From: Juglans regia
Taxonomy: Eukaryota; Streptophyta; Magnoliopsida; Fagales; Juglandaceae
Length of the DNA: 64,000 bases
Assembly: GCF_001411555.2 (NCBI RefSeq)
Contig: NC_049902.1
Location: forward strand, 8,997,985 to 9,061,984
Direction: 5' to 3'
The position numbers were made by a program, and so were the translations under genes. The notes below the pieces were generated by a model. It ran no database searches. It was not told the origin of the DNA and worked only from the letters and a program-made list of their open reading frames with translations. This document shows positions 1 to 11,397 of this stretch, piece by piece. The number at the start of each line of letters is the position of its first letter. Position 1 is the stretch's first letter.

Positions 1-3000
1 CTGAGTTGATGATTTCATATTTGGTAAAGGTTCACTTGTTGAGAATTTATTAGAAGCCAGGGATGTATGACCAGGTGATGAATCGGATATAGAAGAGTCA
101 TGTATCAGCTGAGATGGGCGATCAGCATTTTGAACCCCTGTAATAGAAAGATTGTATTGACATTGCTGAGTCAATATATTTTTAATAAATGAATGTGCAT
201 CTGGAGAAATATTACCTTGTAACTTTGGGATATCAGCATCACTTGCAGCTTGAGAGAGAAAACCATCCACTGACAAAGGCTGTTGAGAGTCCACTGTTAA
301 CCGCCTGTTCTCAGCATCATGAATATTAGTAGTTTGCTGCTCTTGCTTTTCTTGAACAACTTGCATTTCCCACAATTCGGCAGCTACATCTCTAGAACTC
401 TCATGGTTAATGATATTAGAATTAAAAATTGGGCCATCACTATCCGAAATACCAGATTTCCCAGCATCATTAAGAATATCTTCCCTTTTCCAACTGATAT
501 TCCCATCTTTCGTAGCACCATGCACATCTTGATAGGGATGCAGCTCCTGGCTCTTCGATGCTTCGCGCTCATTATTAGATACATTTGCTGAGGTTTTATG
601 GATGTCTTCACGAGTATTAGAGTTCCTCAAACTAGGAGGATCTTCTGGATACTGTCGTTTGCTCTTCTGGTACCTTGATCCACTGCTCCTGTCAGATTCA
701 TGGTGCATATACCGACAGGATGCTCCACGGTAACACCTTCCTCTACGGAAGTCAAAGCATTCTGGAAGATGACCCTTCTGCCGCCTCACATTTTCAACGC
801 TGACCTCACCTGCACGCCAGGATAGGGGAGACCTGCTCCTGCTTCTTCGATTCCTTGGAGACCAGCTGAAACATGGGATGTATTGACATTAAAGTTTTGA
901 CAGCTTCTATGCCCCAGAAAGTTATGACATAAGTACAAAGTACGAGGTTACAAGTAAAGTAAAAGGCCTATTCTAAACACCAAACAGCAAGTAATCAGCC
1001 AATTACAGTGATCAAGTTGTATATAAAATGCACAAAATACCTGCGAGATCGGCTTCGCCTCTCCCTTCTTTTCCGGGTATGACTCCTCCTACCCCTGTCT
1101 ATAGGAGATTGGCTACAGCTCCTACTTCTTCCCCTCTTACTACGCCTCCGAGTGTGGCGGGAATCATCAGTGTCACTGTCAGTAGCATCATCCTTCACCA
1201 ATCTCCCAAATTCATCAACTTTTAAAGGTGTCGATTCAAGTTTCATGTTTTTCTCTTTATTTTTCTTTTGAGACATGGCACTCTTAGAAACATCAATACC
1301 AGTGCCTCCCAAGTCATCTTTTTCCAAGAGAGCCTCATGGGAAGCAAGATGGCTAATAGCCACTTGATTTTCATGATTATAATCAACGTGTTCATCAGTT
1401 GTCCCACTTGAGATAGATACTGTACCGGCATCCTTCACCACCTTTTGTGAATCTGAGGTAACTTCTGGAGCCTTATGGACAATGCTAGATTCAGAGTGCA
1501 GTCCAAACCCCTTTTCAGTCCCATAGAAACCCTTGGATACTACATCTGTCCCTAGATTATAACCAGAATCTCTATTGGAATTTATAGCAAGAGGTGTAAT
1601 TGATGGTGAAAGCGTTAGGGGACAACCATCTTCACAGTGGGGCTTATCATCATTTTCTGAACTGTCATCGGAAGCATAGCCTTGTAGAAGTCTGAATGGG
1701 CTGCCACCTTTGATTGGTTCACCAAAACACTTATCAGTAGGGATGGTTTCAGCTGCAGCAAAAGTCTTGGACGGAAGAATAAGCTCATTGGATAGAGGAG
1801 CACTAGATTTCTCTAAATTTCTGGCAATGGTATGCTCTGAAGCTCCAGCTGAACTCACAATTGGGATATAAATTGGCTTTCTGAATGTTGAGTTGTCAAG
1901 ATGAAGCCCTGAATAAAATATAATAATAATAAAGTCTGAACTTAGAGGAGGTGCAACCCAATGAAAGCTCATTCCATATCAATGAAAAAGAACAAGCTAG
2001 ATGAGAAATGAACAAAAAAGAGAGATTATGAATACACAGTTGACATGAGATAAACTTTAACAAAAGTCACACAGGTCAAATAAGGTCATAGTTAAACTTT
2101 AACAAAAATTACACAGGTCTAATAAGGTTATAATCCATTGCCTCCATCAATTGGTGTATTGTTGGGAGGGTAGTTTATCAAGTTTGAAATTAAACAACCC
2201 TACAGCTGCATCAGGAACTGAAAGATCCAAACCAACCGAGTCCCTTTGGAGCAAGGTACTATGAGCATGATCTCCAACTCCTAGAATAGGTAAATTCCTT
2301 ATTTTTCAATGAGAAGTTAATACTAAAATTATAAGTTACAATTAGAAATTATAAGTTACAATTAGAAATTGAGAAAGCTGCAATGTAAAGATGAATCTTG
2401 TGTACTGCAAACTCTATTAATAATTCAACTAAAAGGATCGTCTACAAGAACTTCACTTTCAATATAAACTGTGTGAATAAACAAAAATCGGAAATATACG
2501 AAGAGGAGAAATATCACTTGGAGGGGGGATCATTGTGGAAGGATATTATTGATGCTAGATATGGTATTGGGCTGGGTGGTTGGTGCTCTAATGAAGTGAG
2601 AGGGGGGTATGGTGTGGGATTATGGAAGTATATAAGGAAGGGGTGGCCATGCTTTGCAAATCAAATTCGTTTTGTAGTTGGTGAGGGCAATCGAATCAGA
2701 TTTTGGTAAGATGTGTAGTGTGGAGAACGGGCATTGGAAAGGGTTTTTCTGGCTCTATACCGTATTACAGCTAATAGGGAGGCTTCAATAGCGGATGTGC
2801 GGCTATTTTCTCATGGTACGCACCAGTGAAATATTCTGTTTAATAGGGATTTCCATGATTGGGAATTATCTAGTGTTTCAGTTTTTTTCAGCTTATTATA
2901 TTCTACAGAGGTTCCTATGGCACAACGAGATAGCTTGAAGTGGAGGTCTAATAATCACAAGAGATGTACAGTCAACGCGTATTATAGCATCTTGAATACA

Positions 3001-6000
3001 CACCTTGACAATATTCCGTTCCCATGGAAGAATATTTGGAGAGCTCGTGTGCCTTCTAAAGTAGTTTTTTTTGTTTGGAATGCTGCTCTTGGGAAGATAT
3101 CGACCACGGACAATTTGAGGAAGAGAGGTTGTGTATTGGTGGATTGGTGCTACATGTGTTAAAAGAATGGAGAATCCGTGGACCATCTCTTATTACACTG
3201 CGAGGTAACAAGGGTGTTGTGGGATGAGATCTTTCAAAAGGTTGATGTTGCTTGGGTTATGCCCTTGAGAGTGGTGGATTTGTTGGGTTGTTGGACAAAG
3301 TTGCAAGGTTGTCAACAAGTGGCAGCAGTGTGGAAGATGATTCCATTGTGCATTATGTGGTGCATTTGGATGGAAAGGAATGCGAGGTGCTTTGAAGATA
3401 AGGAACGCACAATGACTGAGTTGAAGAATTTTTTTCTCCACACTCTAATGTGTTGGTTTTCCACCATTGTTTTGCATGGGGACAATATTCAAGATTTCTT
3501 GTCTTTAATTTATCGTTCTTAGAATGTAATTAGGAGCTCTTATGTATACTTCCTGTGTCCAAGGGCTATACCTGTTTTCATCCATATATATAATATCTAT
3601 CTTTTACTGATAAAAAAAAAAAAGAAACATCACTAATACCCATGAAGTTGATATGACCCTAGTCAGAGTATAAAGTCACTTCAACAAATCTGTGAACATT
3701 AAACAAATAAATTACATTATTAAAAACAACTCTAAAGCTCGAGCAAGGCTCATGGTTTGAGGCATAAATTAAAGAAAAAGCTTCAAGGTGCATGCTTAGA
3801 GACTTTGAAACGTGATTCACTTTGGAGGGAAAAGATCATAAGAAAATCTATGCTAAAATTGATAATGAAGAGAAAACACAGAAAAGAGATATTCAAGTAC
3901 AACCTTTACCTTCTTCGCCTATTTTGGAGGGCCCAGAGCAAGTCCCTTTTTCAAATGAGGCTTCCTTCATTAGGCTACCTTCCGCTAAACTATGTAGTGC
4001 ATGTAAACAATGCTCATTTGCATCAAGCTTCTTAGGGACCAAATCACACCCATTGTTTGGTATTTCAATTGAGTGATTGAATCCCTGATCATTGTCAGAC
4101 TGGGTGAAATCATCTTAAAACCACCCATTAAAGGACCAAAAAAAAAAACAAAATCAGCTTCATAGTTGTCAAAAAAAGGTGCTCAATCAAAGACTATATA
4201 GACCAGGAGAAATATAAATAACCACTTTTAACAATTCTTGTTTTCCCCTAAGGACTCTAACCAACTAAATTCAACACTTAAACATCATCAGAAGAAATGA
4301 CTTACAATCCATATAAAAAAATTAATAAGGGAATTGGACAGCCTGAACAAGATCAACATGAGATAAATTCACTTCAACTTAGATATTATATGAAATTTAA
4401 TTGGAATAAAGAAAAACTAAACCAAAAAAGGCTAGACATTAGAAAGATATGATGACCTATATTTTGGCTTAAAAGAAGGCCAGAATCCAATACTTTAATG
4501 GGAAAAAAGCTAGACATTAGAAAGATACGATAACCTATATCATGGCTTACAAGAAGGCCAGAATCCAAAACTCTAATGGAAAAGAATCTCATAGCCTGTG
4601 ATGACAAGTGAAATGTAAATCAACATCCTTGGTAGATTGTATTTTTTCACTAAGAAAACCAATTAACAAAATTATAAGAAAAAAAATTGTGTTCATTGAG
4701 ATGGTTTATCACTGGTTGCTTTGGATGTGAGAGCCGAAAGGTCAGTTTTAATGGCTTTGTGGTATTAAGTTTTCTACATCGAGCTATAGATTTTCGTTAA
4801 TGGGGCATTTGGATGGAGGTAATCTTTTAAGATTCTTGAGAATCTTAAACGATTACCCCATTTGGATAGACTTAAGTGGGGAGAATCCAGATGGCTACGG
4901 GAATTTGGAACCCATCCCAAGCACTTTTTTTTTAACGAATTATTAATTCCATTCTAAAGTCCCACCTCACTTGGAATGTCCTTTTTTTAAAATGGACAAA
5001 ACTATCCTTTTAACTTTTTTTAATTAGTTATATAGGTTTATTTAGATAATCTACTTACAGCTGATCAACATTAGTCTGATTATTTTTTAACTTTGCCTAA
5101 TGACTATAAATATGACTAAGTGATTCAAGTTCTTGCAGATGCGACTGCGAGTCAATTATATATGAGTGGCATTGATCTATGGTCGATAAACTTTTTAACA
5201 TTTGCATAAACGTGTTTTTTTTAATTGTATGCTGTTTTTTGTTTGATACTATTTGTTTGATCAACTTTTATGCTACTATTTTATCAAAGAATTTTATGTT
5301 ACAATTTTGTTATTTATTGTTTCCATTTGTTGAAATAAAAAAATAGAAGAAATACTTCAAAAAGCCCAATACACTTCAGAGAAAATATTGGGATATTTTG
5401 GAAAGAACAAATAGTTCCAATATAATTCTTAGAAATAAACCATACATAAGAACCTCATATTACAGTGAATCATATCATATTCCCAGTATTCCCAAAATTG
5501 AATTTAGTCATATTCCCAAGAATTCAAATTCACAGACATCATATTCTTAGGAATTTATATGCCAAGGGAATGTTAGATTTCGCAAACAAAACACCCCATG
5601 AGGGTATAATCTTCTAGGTCCTTATTCAGTGAACTCCTGCATATCATTTGTTCATTATGCACAATCAAAAACTAGAAACTTGAAATTTTGATAACGACAT
5701 TAATTATCAGCAGTAATAAATTTCAGAAATCCAGACAGCCTGATTTTATTATTCACACGAAACCATTAGATTTACGCAAGAAAAATTTAGCAATAGTAGA
5801 GAGGGAAAGAGAGAGAACCTTCAATGCTGCATTGTAAGTCAGTAACTCTTATCAGTATTGAAAAAACTCAGAAAAAATTTCATAGCCATTCAATGACGTG
5901 GTTGGTAGACTTCAAGTTTATTATCTACTTTGCTTGACAAAGTACTGAATGATCTCCAAAAATTCATTTCTACTGTTGTAGTATTGTATCCTACTAGAGG

Positions 6001-7639
6001 ATTTCTGCAATAAATAACTAGTAAGTACAGTTTTTTAAATAATAAAAAATTAACTCTTTAAAAGGAGAAAAATCCAAACGCTTTCTCAACAACATTCACA
6101 TGATTTTTTAAACAGTAACTTTTACTAGTGCGTGGTGAACTCCAGAAGTTCATAACAAAAACCTGTTGAACCTTAAAAATAAATTTGTAGATCTCATCAT
6201 AACTACATGACAAACAGATAACGAAATTCTAAGAAAGTGACAAGTATCTTATAACACATGACATGAAAGCCAGTGAGGTCAAGCCTTCATCTAAGGAAAA
6301 GGGAAGCAATCAAGCATGAGGTACAAACAAACTAGATATAAAAATGCCATATTACTAATACTGGGAAGAACAACCACAATAGGTCCTACGTACCTTCCAT
6401 CTCCATGTCAGAATCTGTAGGTGAATAACATCCAGATCCAACAATCAGATGGTCAGGTTGTGTTGAAGACTCATTTTTTAAAGGCCTCAATGACGAACCA
6501 CTTTGCCATTCACACGTCTTATATGCCAAGATGCATTTCTTCCTCATCCACAGGAAATACTCATGAGCAATTGCAGCTTCACTTCCTGGCTCACCACCAT
6601 ATAAAAATGCAAATTCTGGATCCTTGGATTCATTTATGTGAGCCATATCTTCAACACAATTCCCATTCTTAGCAATAAGCTGGCACAAATCTTCAATGTT
6701 CTGAACAACTTTTTTTTCTGATGGCTTAGGAGGAGGTGGAGGAAGATCCGATATGGCACTTCCATCTGACATACCATCTCCAGCTAGAGGACCCACCTCA
6801 GAGTCACTTCCAACTTCCTGATTTAGATAGGCAACATGGGTAGGGGCATTATGTCTAACCTGATTGGGCGCAGAAGATGATGTAAATGAAGACAGTGGTG
6901 GTGGAGAAGGCAGACCAGGAGGTGGAGAAGAAGGTGGCGGCGGTGGTGGTGGTGGTGGCGGCGGCGGTGGCGGCAGAACCATGGAAGGGATATGAGACTC
7001 TCCAACAGTTGAAGGTACAAAACCTCCTACTTGAGCAGGACCAGATATACCATAAGTGGGAGGGCGAGTTGGGATATGTTGAAGACCCTGCACAGAACCA
7101 GGCTGCTGTGGACGTGGATGAACAGGAGATCTATACAATGTTTGTTGCGGAGGAGGAGGAGGAGGTAACACCCTGGGAGGAGGTGGGGCCTGTAACACTT
7201 CCGAGTGAGGACCAAGTGGTGGAGGTACTGGTGGTGGAAGGTGATGCATATTTTGTGTCCCTAAATGCGAATGATATTGTGAATTCTGTTGACTATTAGA
7301 GTATGTAAGAGGCAACTGGGCACTTCCATGAATTTGTAAATAAGATTGACCTGTGTTTGGCATCCCACCAGCTGGGACTTGAATGGGTGGACCTTGGTGA
7401 ACTGAGAGGGATGGAACAGGAGGAACATGCTGATGATATATATGAGGACCTGGATGACCTACATGAGGTGGAACAGCAGGAGGAGCTTGTTGATTCAAAG
7501 GAGGTGGTGGGACAGAGTGCCCTTGATGAGAATGAGGGGGAGGAGGTGGTGGAGCAAGAGGTCGCTGTGGATACGCAGTTGACATGGGTGTATTAGGACC
7601 CTGCCCAAAATGAGGACCATAATTCCCTTGACCATACAT
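1..7639 (-). CDS. SURP and CCCH zinc-finger protein, proline-rich (3' end beyond the left edge)
   Basis: Three coding exons are readable: 7639-6394 (1246 nt, ATG at 7639, donor GTACGT), 1908-1041 (868 nt, acceptor TTCAG, donor GTATTT) and 865 to below 1 (acceptor TTTCAG). Splice phases agree (1, then 2) and exon 3 stays open to base 1. Residues 1-300 are Pro/Gln/His-rich with a run of about 15 prolines. Residues about 313-365 form a SURP (SWAP) module: LCQLIAKNG, then PEFAFLYGGEPGSEAAIAHEY. Exon 2 ends in an Arg/Ser-rich tract (RRRSKRGRSRS, RRERRSRSRR). Exon 3 has a CCCH finger of spacing C-x7-C-x5-C-x3-H (CFDFRRGRCYRGASCRYMH). SURP and RS regions are known from pre-mRNA splicing factors, and CCCH fingers bind RNA, so a nuclear splicing role is inferred. 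It may correspond to Arabidopsis C3H38-like proteins, from memory only. The 4.5-kb first coding intron (6393-1909) contains a LINE, a 78-bp duplication and a possible inverted-repeat element. Confidence 0.88.
2519..3622 (+). mobile_element. 5'-truncated LINE (family 1) in the first coding intron of the SURP/CCCH gene
   Basis: The plus strand encodes the 3' part of an L1-type plant LINE polyprotein in pieces: SLWKDIIDARYG and VVGEGNRIRFW (2520-2710), then the zf-RVT domain, with WKNIWRARVPSKVVFFVWNA near 3030-3080 and VDHLLLHCEVTRVLWDEIF near 3180-3230. Stops interrupt it, so it is dead. The 3' UTR ends in an A-run at 3612-3623. Flanking copies of agaaatatcact (2507-2518) and agaaacatcact (3623-3634) are a 12-bp TSD with one mismatch. 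The element lies antisense to the host gene. RT and endonuclease are missing, as in ordinary 5' truncation. It is closely related to the LINE at 35.1-37.0 kb. Confidence 0.88.
4431..4586. repeat. Tandem duplication, two 78-bp units, in SURP gene intron
   Basis: The unit starting gctagacattagaaagat at 4431 recurs at 4509 with a few substitutions, and both units contain aagaaggccagaatccaa. No coding sense is seen. The rest of the intron (3640-4430 and 5612-6390) is AT-rich sequence without recognisable features. Confidence 0.8.
4800..5611. mobile_element. Possible inverted-terminus non-autonomous DNA element in SURP gene intron
   Basis: The left end starts TGGGGCATTTGGATGG and the right end finishes CAAACAAAACACCCCA, an imperfect terminal inverted repeat. 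Just inside the left end is a strong hairpin (taagattct, tg, agaatctta) followed by a second CCCCATTTGGATAG. No coding sequence is visible and no clear TSD could be read. It could equally be two smaller elements side by side. Confidence 0.4.
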
Positions 7640-8620
7640 CTAATGTGTTACGGCTTCACTGTCAATCTGGTAACAATTCGGTCACTCAGATTTTCACAGC
7701 CAAAACCCAATTTTTGCCCATCTCAGATGCTGACACAACTCATAGCACAATTTCTGGTTCAACAACATAAAAAAGCTGAATGAATTCATCGTGAGAAAAA
7801 ACCAGTAAATACTACACTGCTACAACATTTATGTATGAGTACTACAAAGCTACAATTAATAAAGCCAAAAACACTTTCGAACTATTTCAAAATTTAATTG
7901 GGACCCAACGCACAAATATACCACTTTTGGAAACCCATAAATGAAATTAGCATTTTTGTTTATCATTTCAATCTTAGCACCTAAAGTAATTCCTTCACAT
8001 TTATACGTCATGCTTATAAAAAAAAAAGTTTCAGAAAATTACAAATCATACCGAATAAGCCTCAATAACCAAATTCAACTGAAAAAGAAAACCATTTCGG
8101 AAGTCGAAATTATCCGAAGCAAAATCCTCTCACTGGAAATGTATCATCCCCATCATAAACGGTATAATTTTTTACAAACACAATAGGAAAAGCGACCGCT
8201 GATCTTCCCTTTCAGTGCCCAGAAAACCTACGATAAGAAGCGAAAAGAAAGAGACCTAAAAGTATCCACTGTGTTAAGTCTAACCCCATTGAAGTATCAT
8301 TTGGCAATAAGCAGATTGTGCCAATCTCAAAAGACCGTTTTCCGTCGTCTTCCTAAATATTCCCAGCAACCAAACAGAGAATAAAGCAGAAATTCATTAA
8401 AAACTAATTCAGAACTAGGCCGAAACCTTACCTATAAAATCCAAATTCACGGAAAGGAAATGACCAGTCCACGCGATTCAAAGGATTATAAGTGCGAGAG
8501 AATTCTGAAAACGACGTAGCTTTAGGGAGCTTCGAAGAGCTGAGACTATAAAGTATAAACCCTAGAACCTGGGCAATTGAAAGTTTTGGTTGTTTTTTAT
8601 TTTTATTTGTTTTTCAACAG
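7640..8620 (-). promoter_or_regulatory. 5' UTR with leader intron and promoter of the SURP/CCCH gene
   Basis: Upstream of the ATG at 7639 there is a good donor (TATAG then GTAAGG, exon end 8432) and plausible acceptors near 7655-7665 (TTACCAG and TTGACAG on the minus strand). This suggests a leader intron of about 770 bp. Further upstream the minus strand shows a telo-box-like CTAGGGTTTATA near 8555 and a TATA-like ATAAAAATAAAA near 8595. Start site and promoter are inferred from motifs only. Confidence 0.45.
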
Positions 8621-9418
8621 TTGGAGTGAATGTCTGAGCATATTGGGGGCTTTATAAACCCACCCCCTAAAAATAAAGAAAACAGAAAAGGTCTCATTTT
8701 GTTTTTGTTTTTACTTTTGTGTAAGCTATGTTTTGATTCCCTAATCCTAACTCGAAAGCGTGAGAATAAAGAAAGGAAGACACAACGGGTGCAGAACCCA
8801 ATTCGGATCCGGATATCCGGCCATAATCGACTTCAGATTAAAGTTTTAAAAATTAGGTGGTTATCCGTCGGATAAGTCTCGAAAAAATCCAAGTGATTAC
8901 TAGATTTATTACATTTTTTTTTCTTTTGAAAATAATTTTTATAGTACTTTTTTTTAAAAAATTCAAATATCATGTTTAATATCCAAATTTTTTTTAAAAA
9001 ATATTTTAAACACTTTTTAAAAGGTTTTTTTAAAAAAACAAATCTTTTTAACAATTCAAGAGGTTTTTTTTATAGGCCTTTATATTTTTATTTTTCTATA
9101 CAAAATAAATAATAATACATAAACACACACAATACATGCATACTATATATTACATTGTTGTTTATATCACAATACAAAACATCAATTTACGAATAACAAA
9201 AATAATAATAATACATAACAACAATATCAAACTGTAACACTCAATACTATTTGTCTCCAATATAAACTTATCCAAACTGATTGTTTCAGTTTACTTAGTT
9301 GGTGATAAATTAAGAACATGTAAATTAAGATTAACTCTGGTAGAGAATGTTGCTCCAAGCATTAATTTATCACAAAACTAGTGAAAAATATGCCAGAAAT
9401 TTCTAATAATCTTGCATG
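8621..9418. other. Intergenic, AT-rich, nothing recognised
   Basis: Short frames here are not protein-like. The stretch 8900-9250 is dominated by T- and A-rich runs. No terminal repeats, splice-site pairs or coding bias were seen. Confidence 0.6.
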
Positions 9419-9440
9419 GGACAATCACTCATGCATGCAT

Positions 9441-9538
9441 ATTTTTTTTTTATAGGTAATAAGAAATTTTATTCCAAATAAATAGGTATAGTCCAAATAC
9501 ATAGAAAGTATATAAGAGCATATTAGAATAAGTATACA
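9441..9538 (-). mobile_element. 98-bp LINE 3' tail insertion with a perfect 22-bp TSD
   Basis: The insert is flanked by identical 22-bp direct repeats at 9419-9440 and 9539-9560, whose core is acaatcactcatgcatgcat. On the minus strand the insert ends in A10 after TTATTACCTATA, so the poly(A) tail abuts one TSD, the signature of target-primed reverse transcription. Its body (GCTCTTATATACTT, GGACTATACCT) resembles the 3' UTR of the LINE at 2519-3622 (GCTCTTATGTATACTT, GGGCTATACCT). It is therefore read as an extremely 5'-truncated copy of that family. Confidence 0.85.
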
Positions 9539-9560
9539 GGACAATCACTCATGCATGCAT

Positions 9561-10088
9561 GTTAATTAATGTTGGTATACATACGACTTTGATATGTCAA
9601 AATAAATACTTGAGAAGTTTGTGAAAACGCACCTTCTAAAAATAGTATATTTGCATAATAAATAGGTTAAATCTAAAGTGCCTTCAAAGTAAAAGAAAAA
9701 ACATAAAAGTATTGCATGCATGCATGATTAATATTAAGATTTTAGCAAAACATTTCTCTCAAGTCATCGTTTTGGATGTTGAGATGAGATTACCTGGTTT
9801 TGATAGTAAAATAAGATGAGATTATTTGCTAAAAGTAGTGAAATAATTTGTTAATAATAATAAATGATATGAGTTAATATGTTTTATGGAGTCTTGAGAG
9901 GTGAGAGATAAAAAATTGAATAAAAATATTATAAAGTTAAAATATTATTATAATTTAATTTTTATATATTATTTTTGTTTTGATATTTGAAAAAAATTGA
10001 AATTTTTTTTTAGATAAGACTCGTTTACATAACTGGATTCGTAACGGAGTTCATACTAGATTTGGTTTCATCTTACCAACCCAAGTAC
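9561..10088. other. Intergenic; degenerate Tourist-like sequence around 9765-10020
   Basis: The stretch from cgttttggatgttgagatgag near 9768 shares internal words (ttgaataaaaatattataaa, atttgaaaaaaattgaa) with the better MITE copy at 12685-13014. Its right end is not clear. The remainder is AT-rich and featureless. Confidence 0.4.
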
Positions 10089-10805
10089 TAGGGGTGTACA
10101 AAAACCACCCAATCCCATGGGTGTAACCAGTCTGGTCCGGTTCGGTTTAGGTTTAGAACCGAACCGGTATGTAACGGTTTTGTATTTTTTAAAACCAATT
10201 ACGCTCTAGTTATCCTCATAAACCAGTACCTCCGGTTTTATCGGTTTCCGATACGATCCAGTCCGATTTTCTGATTTTTTTAAAATGTAAAAAAAATATA
10301 ATAAAGTATTACTTTTTATAATAAAATGTTATTAATAATTTAATATATATTATATTTAAAACATATGATCAATTAAATTTTTATCTTTAGATTAAACTTT
10401 TATTTTATAAATTATAATAACATTATTTTATATATAATTATATTAATAACATATAATCAAACAAATTACAAATGTTCATATTTAAGATTAACATTTTATG
10501 TTATAATTTATAAATTATAATATGAAATTATTTCATATGTATATATAATTATATATTATATATAAAAATTTAATATATAATTATATATTATATATTATAT
10601 ATAAAACTTATATATATAAATATTTTGTACAATATATCAAATTAATTTATATATATATATTTTTTCCAACCGGTCCGGTCCCAAAAACTACGGAACCGAA
10701 ACCGAACCGGATCCGACCGGTTTTCATAATATAGGAACCGATTCCGGTCCGGTTTGGTCCGGTCCGGACCGATTTTCCGGTTTGTCGGTTTTAATTTACA
10801 CCCCT
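10089..10805. mobile_element. CCGG-rich element with AGGGGTGTAC...TACACCCCT ends
   Basis: The left end reads AGGGGTGTACAAAAACC and the right end reads GGTTTTAATTTACACCCCT, so the termini are inverted repeats. Subterminal regions on both sides are packed with CCGGTTCGG/CCGAACCGG words, which are themselves inverted between the two ends. The centre is almost pure A/T (10260-10660). No coding sequence is present. This fits a non-autonomous terminal-inverted-repeat DNA transposon. The superfamily is uncertain because no convincing TSD was read. Confidence 0.6.
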
Positions 10806-11397
10806 ATCCAAATCGGCCGGGAACCGATCAGACCGACCGCCGGAGTCAGGAACCGGCCGAAACCGGCAAGGAATCGGGCGGGCTGTATGAATTGTTGAAA
10901 ACCGATATCAGTTGTTCAAACCCTTGGAAAACCGCTGAACCGGTCGACCCTTTATATATATATATATATATTTTTTTAAAAATATATGTATATAAAACGG
11001 AGCCGTTTCAAAATGGATTTAATATGCCCTTGGCCCCTCTTCTTCTTCTTCTTCCCCGCGTCTTCTTCCTTCCTCCATTTCACCTGCAACTTTCTTCTAC
11101 TCTCTCATGGTAAATGGCAGCACATCCCTCTTCCGTCACAGAGATGCCAACGACAGACCGAGGAATCGAACCACACCACGCCTAGACCGATAATATCGAT
11201 TTTCTCTCCCCCAATCGACCAATTTCGGCCGATTTTTTCCTTTCATGGCAGACATCGGTTTGGCACCGAAACTGCGCCGAACCCATCGGTTTTCAGCCCT
11301 ACCAAGTACAATCCAGGCGAATAATTGCCTGAATTCACCAGGATTTACGGATTCTGAACTGGACTGGAAAAAAATCCGGCCCGATTGCACACCCCTA
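10806..11397. mobile_element. Second CCGG-rich segment ending TGCACACCCCTA
   Basis: GC-rich CCGG/CGGCCG words continue past 10805, and the stretch closes at 11385-11398 with GCACACCCCTA, the inverse of the AGGGGTGT end at 10089. It is either a second element missing its left terminus, or the outer part of a larger element into which the 10089-10805 copy inserted. Short frames here look like low-complexity translation, not genes. A TCTTCTTCTTCTTC run lies at 11039-11053. Confidence 0.35.

Noticed and set aside
6886..7596. Long plus-strand frames opposite the proline-rich exon (Val/Glu-rich peptides)
   Set aside because: They are the complement of CCN/CAN-rich coding sequence on the minus strand. 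The minus frame has the SURP domain, a good donor and phase agreement.
8833..9054. Phe/Lys-rich minus-strand frame
   Set aside because: It is a translation of T- and A-runs; low complexity with no motif.
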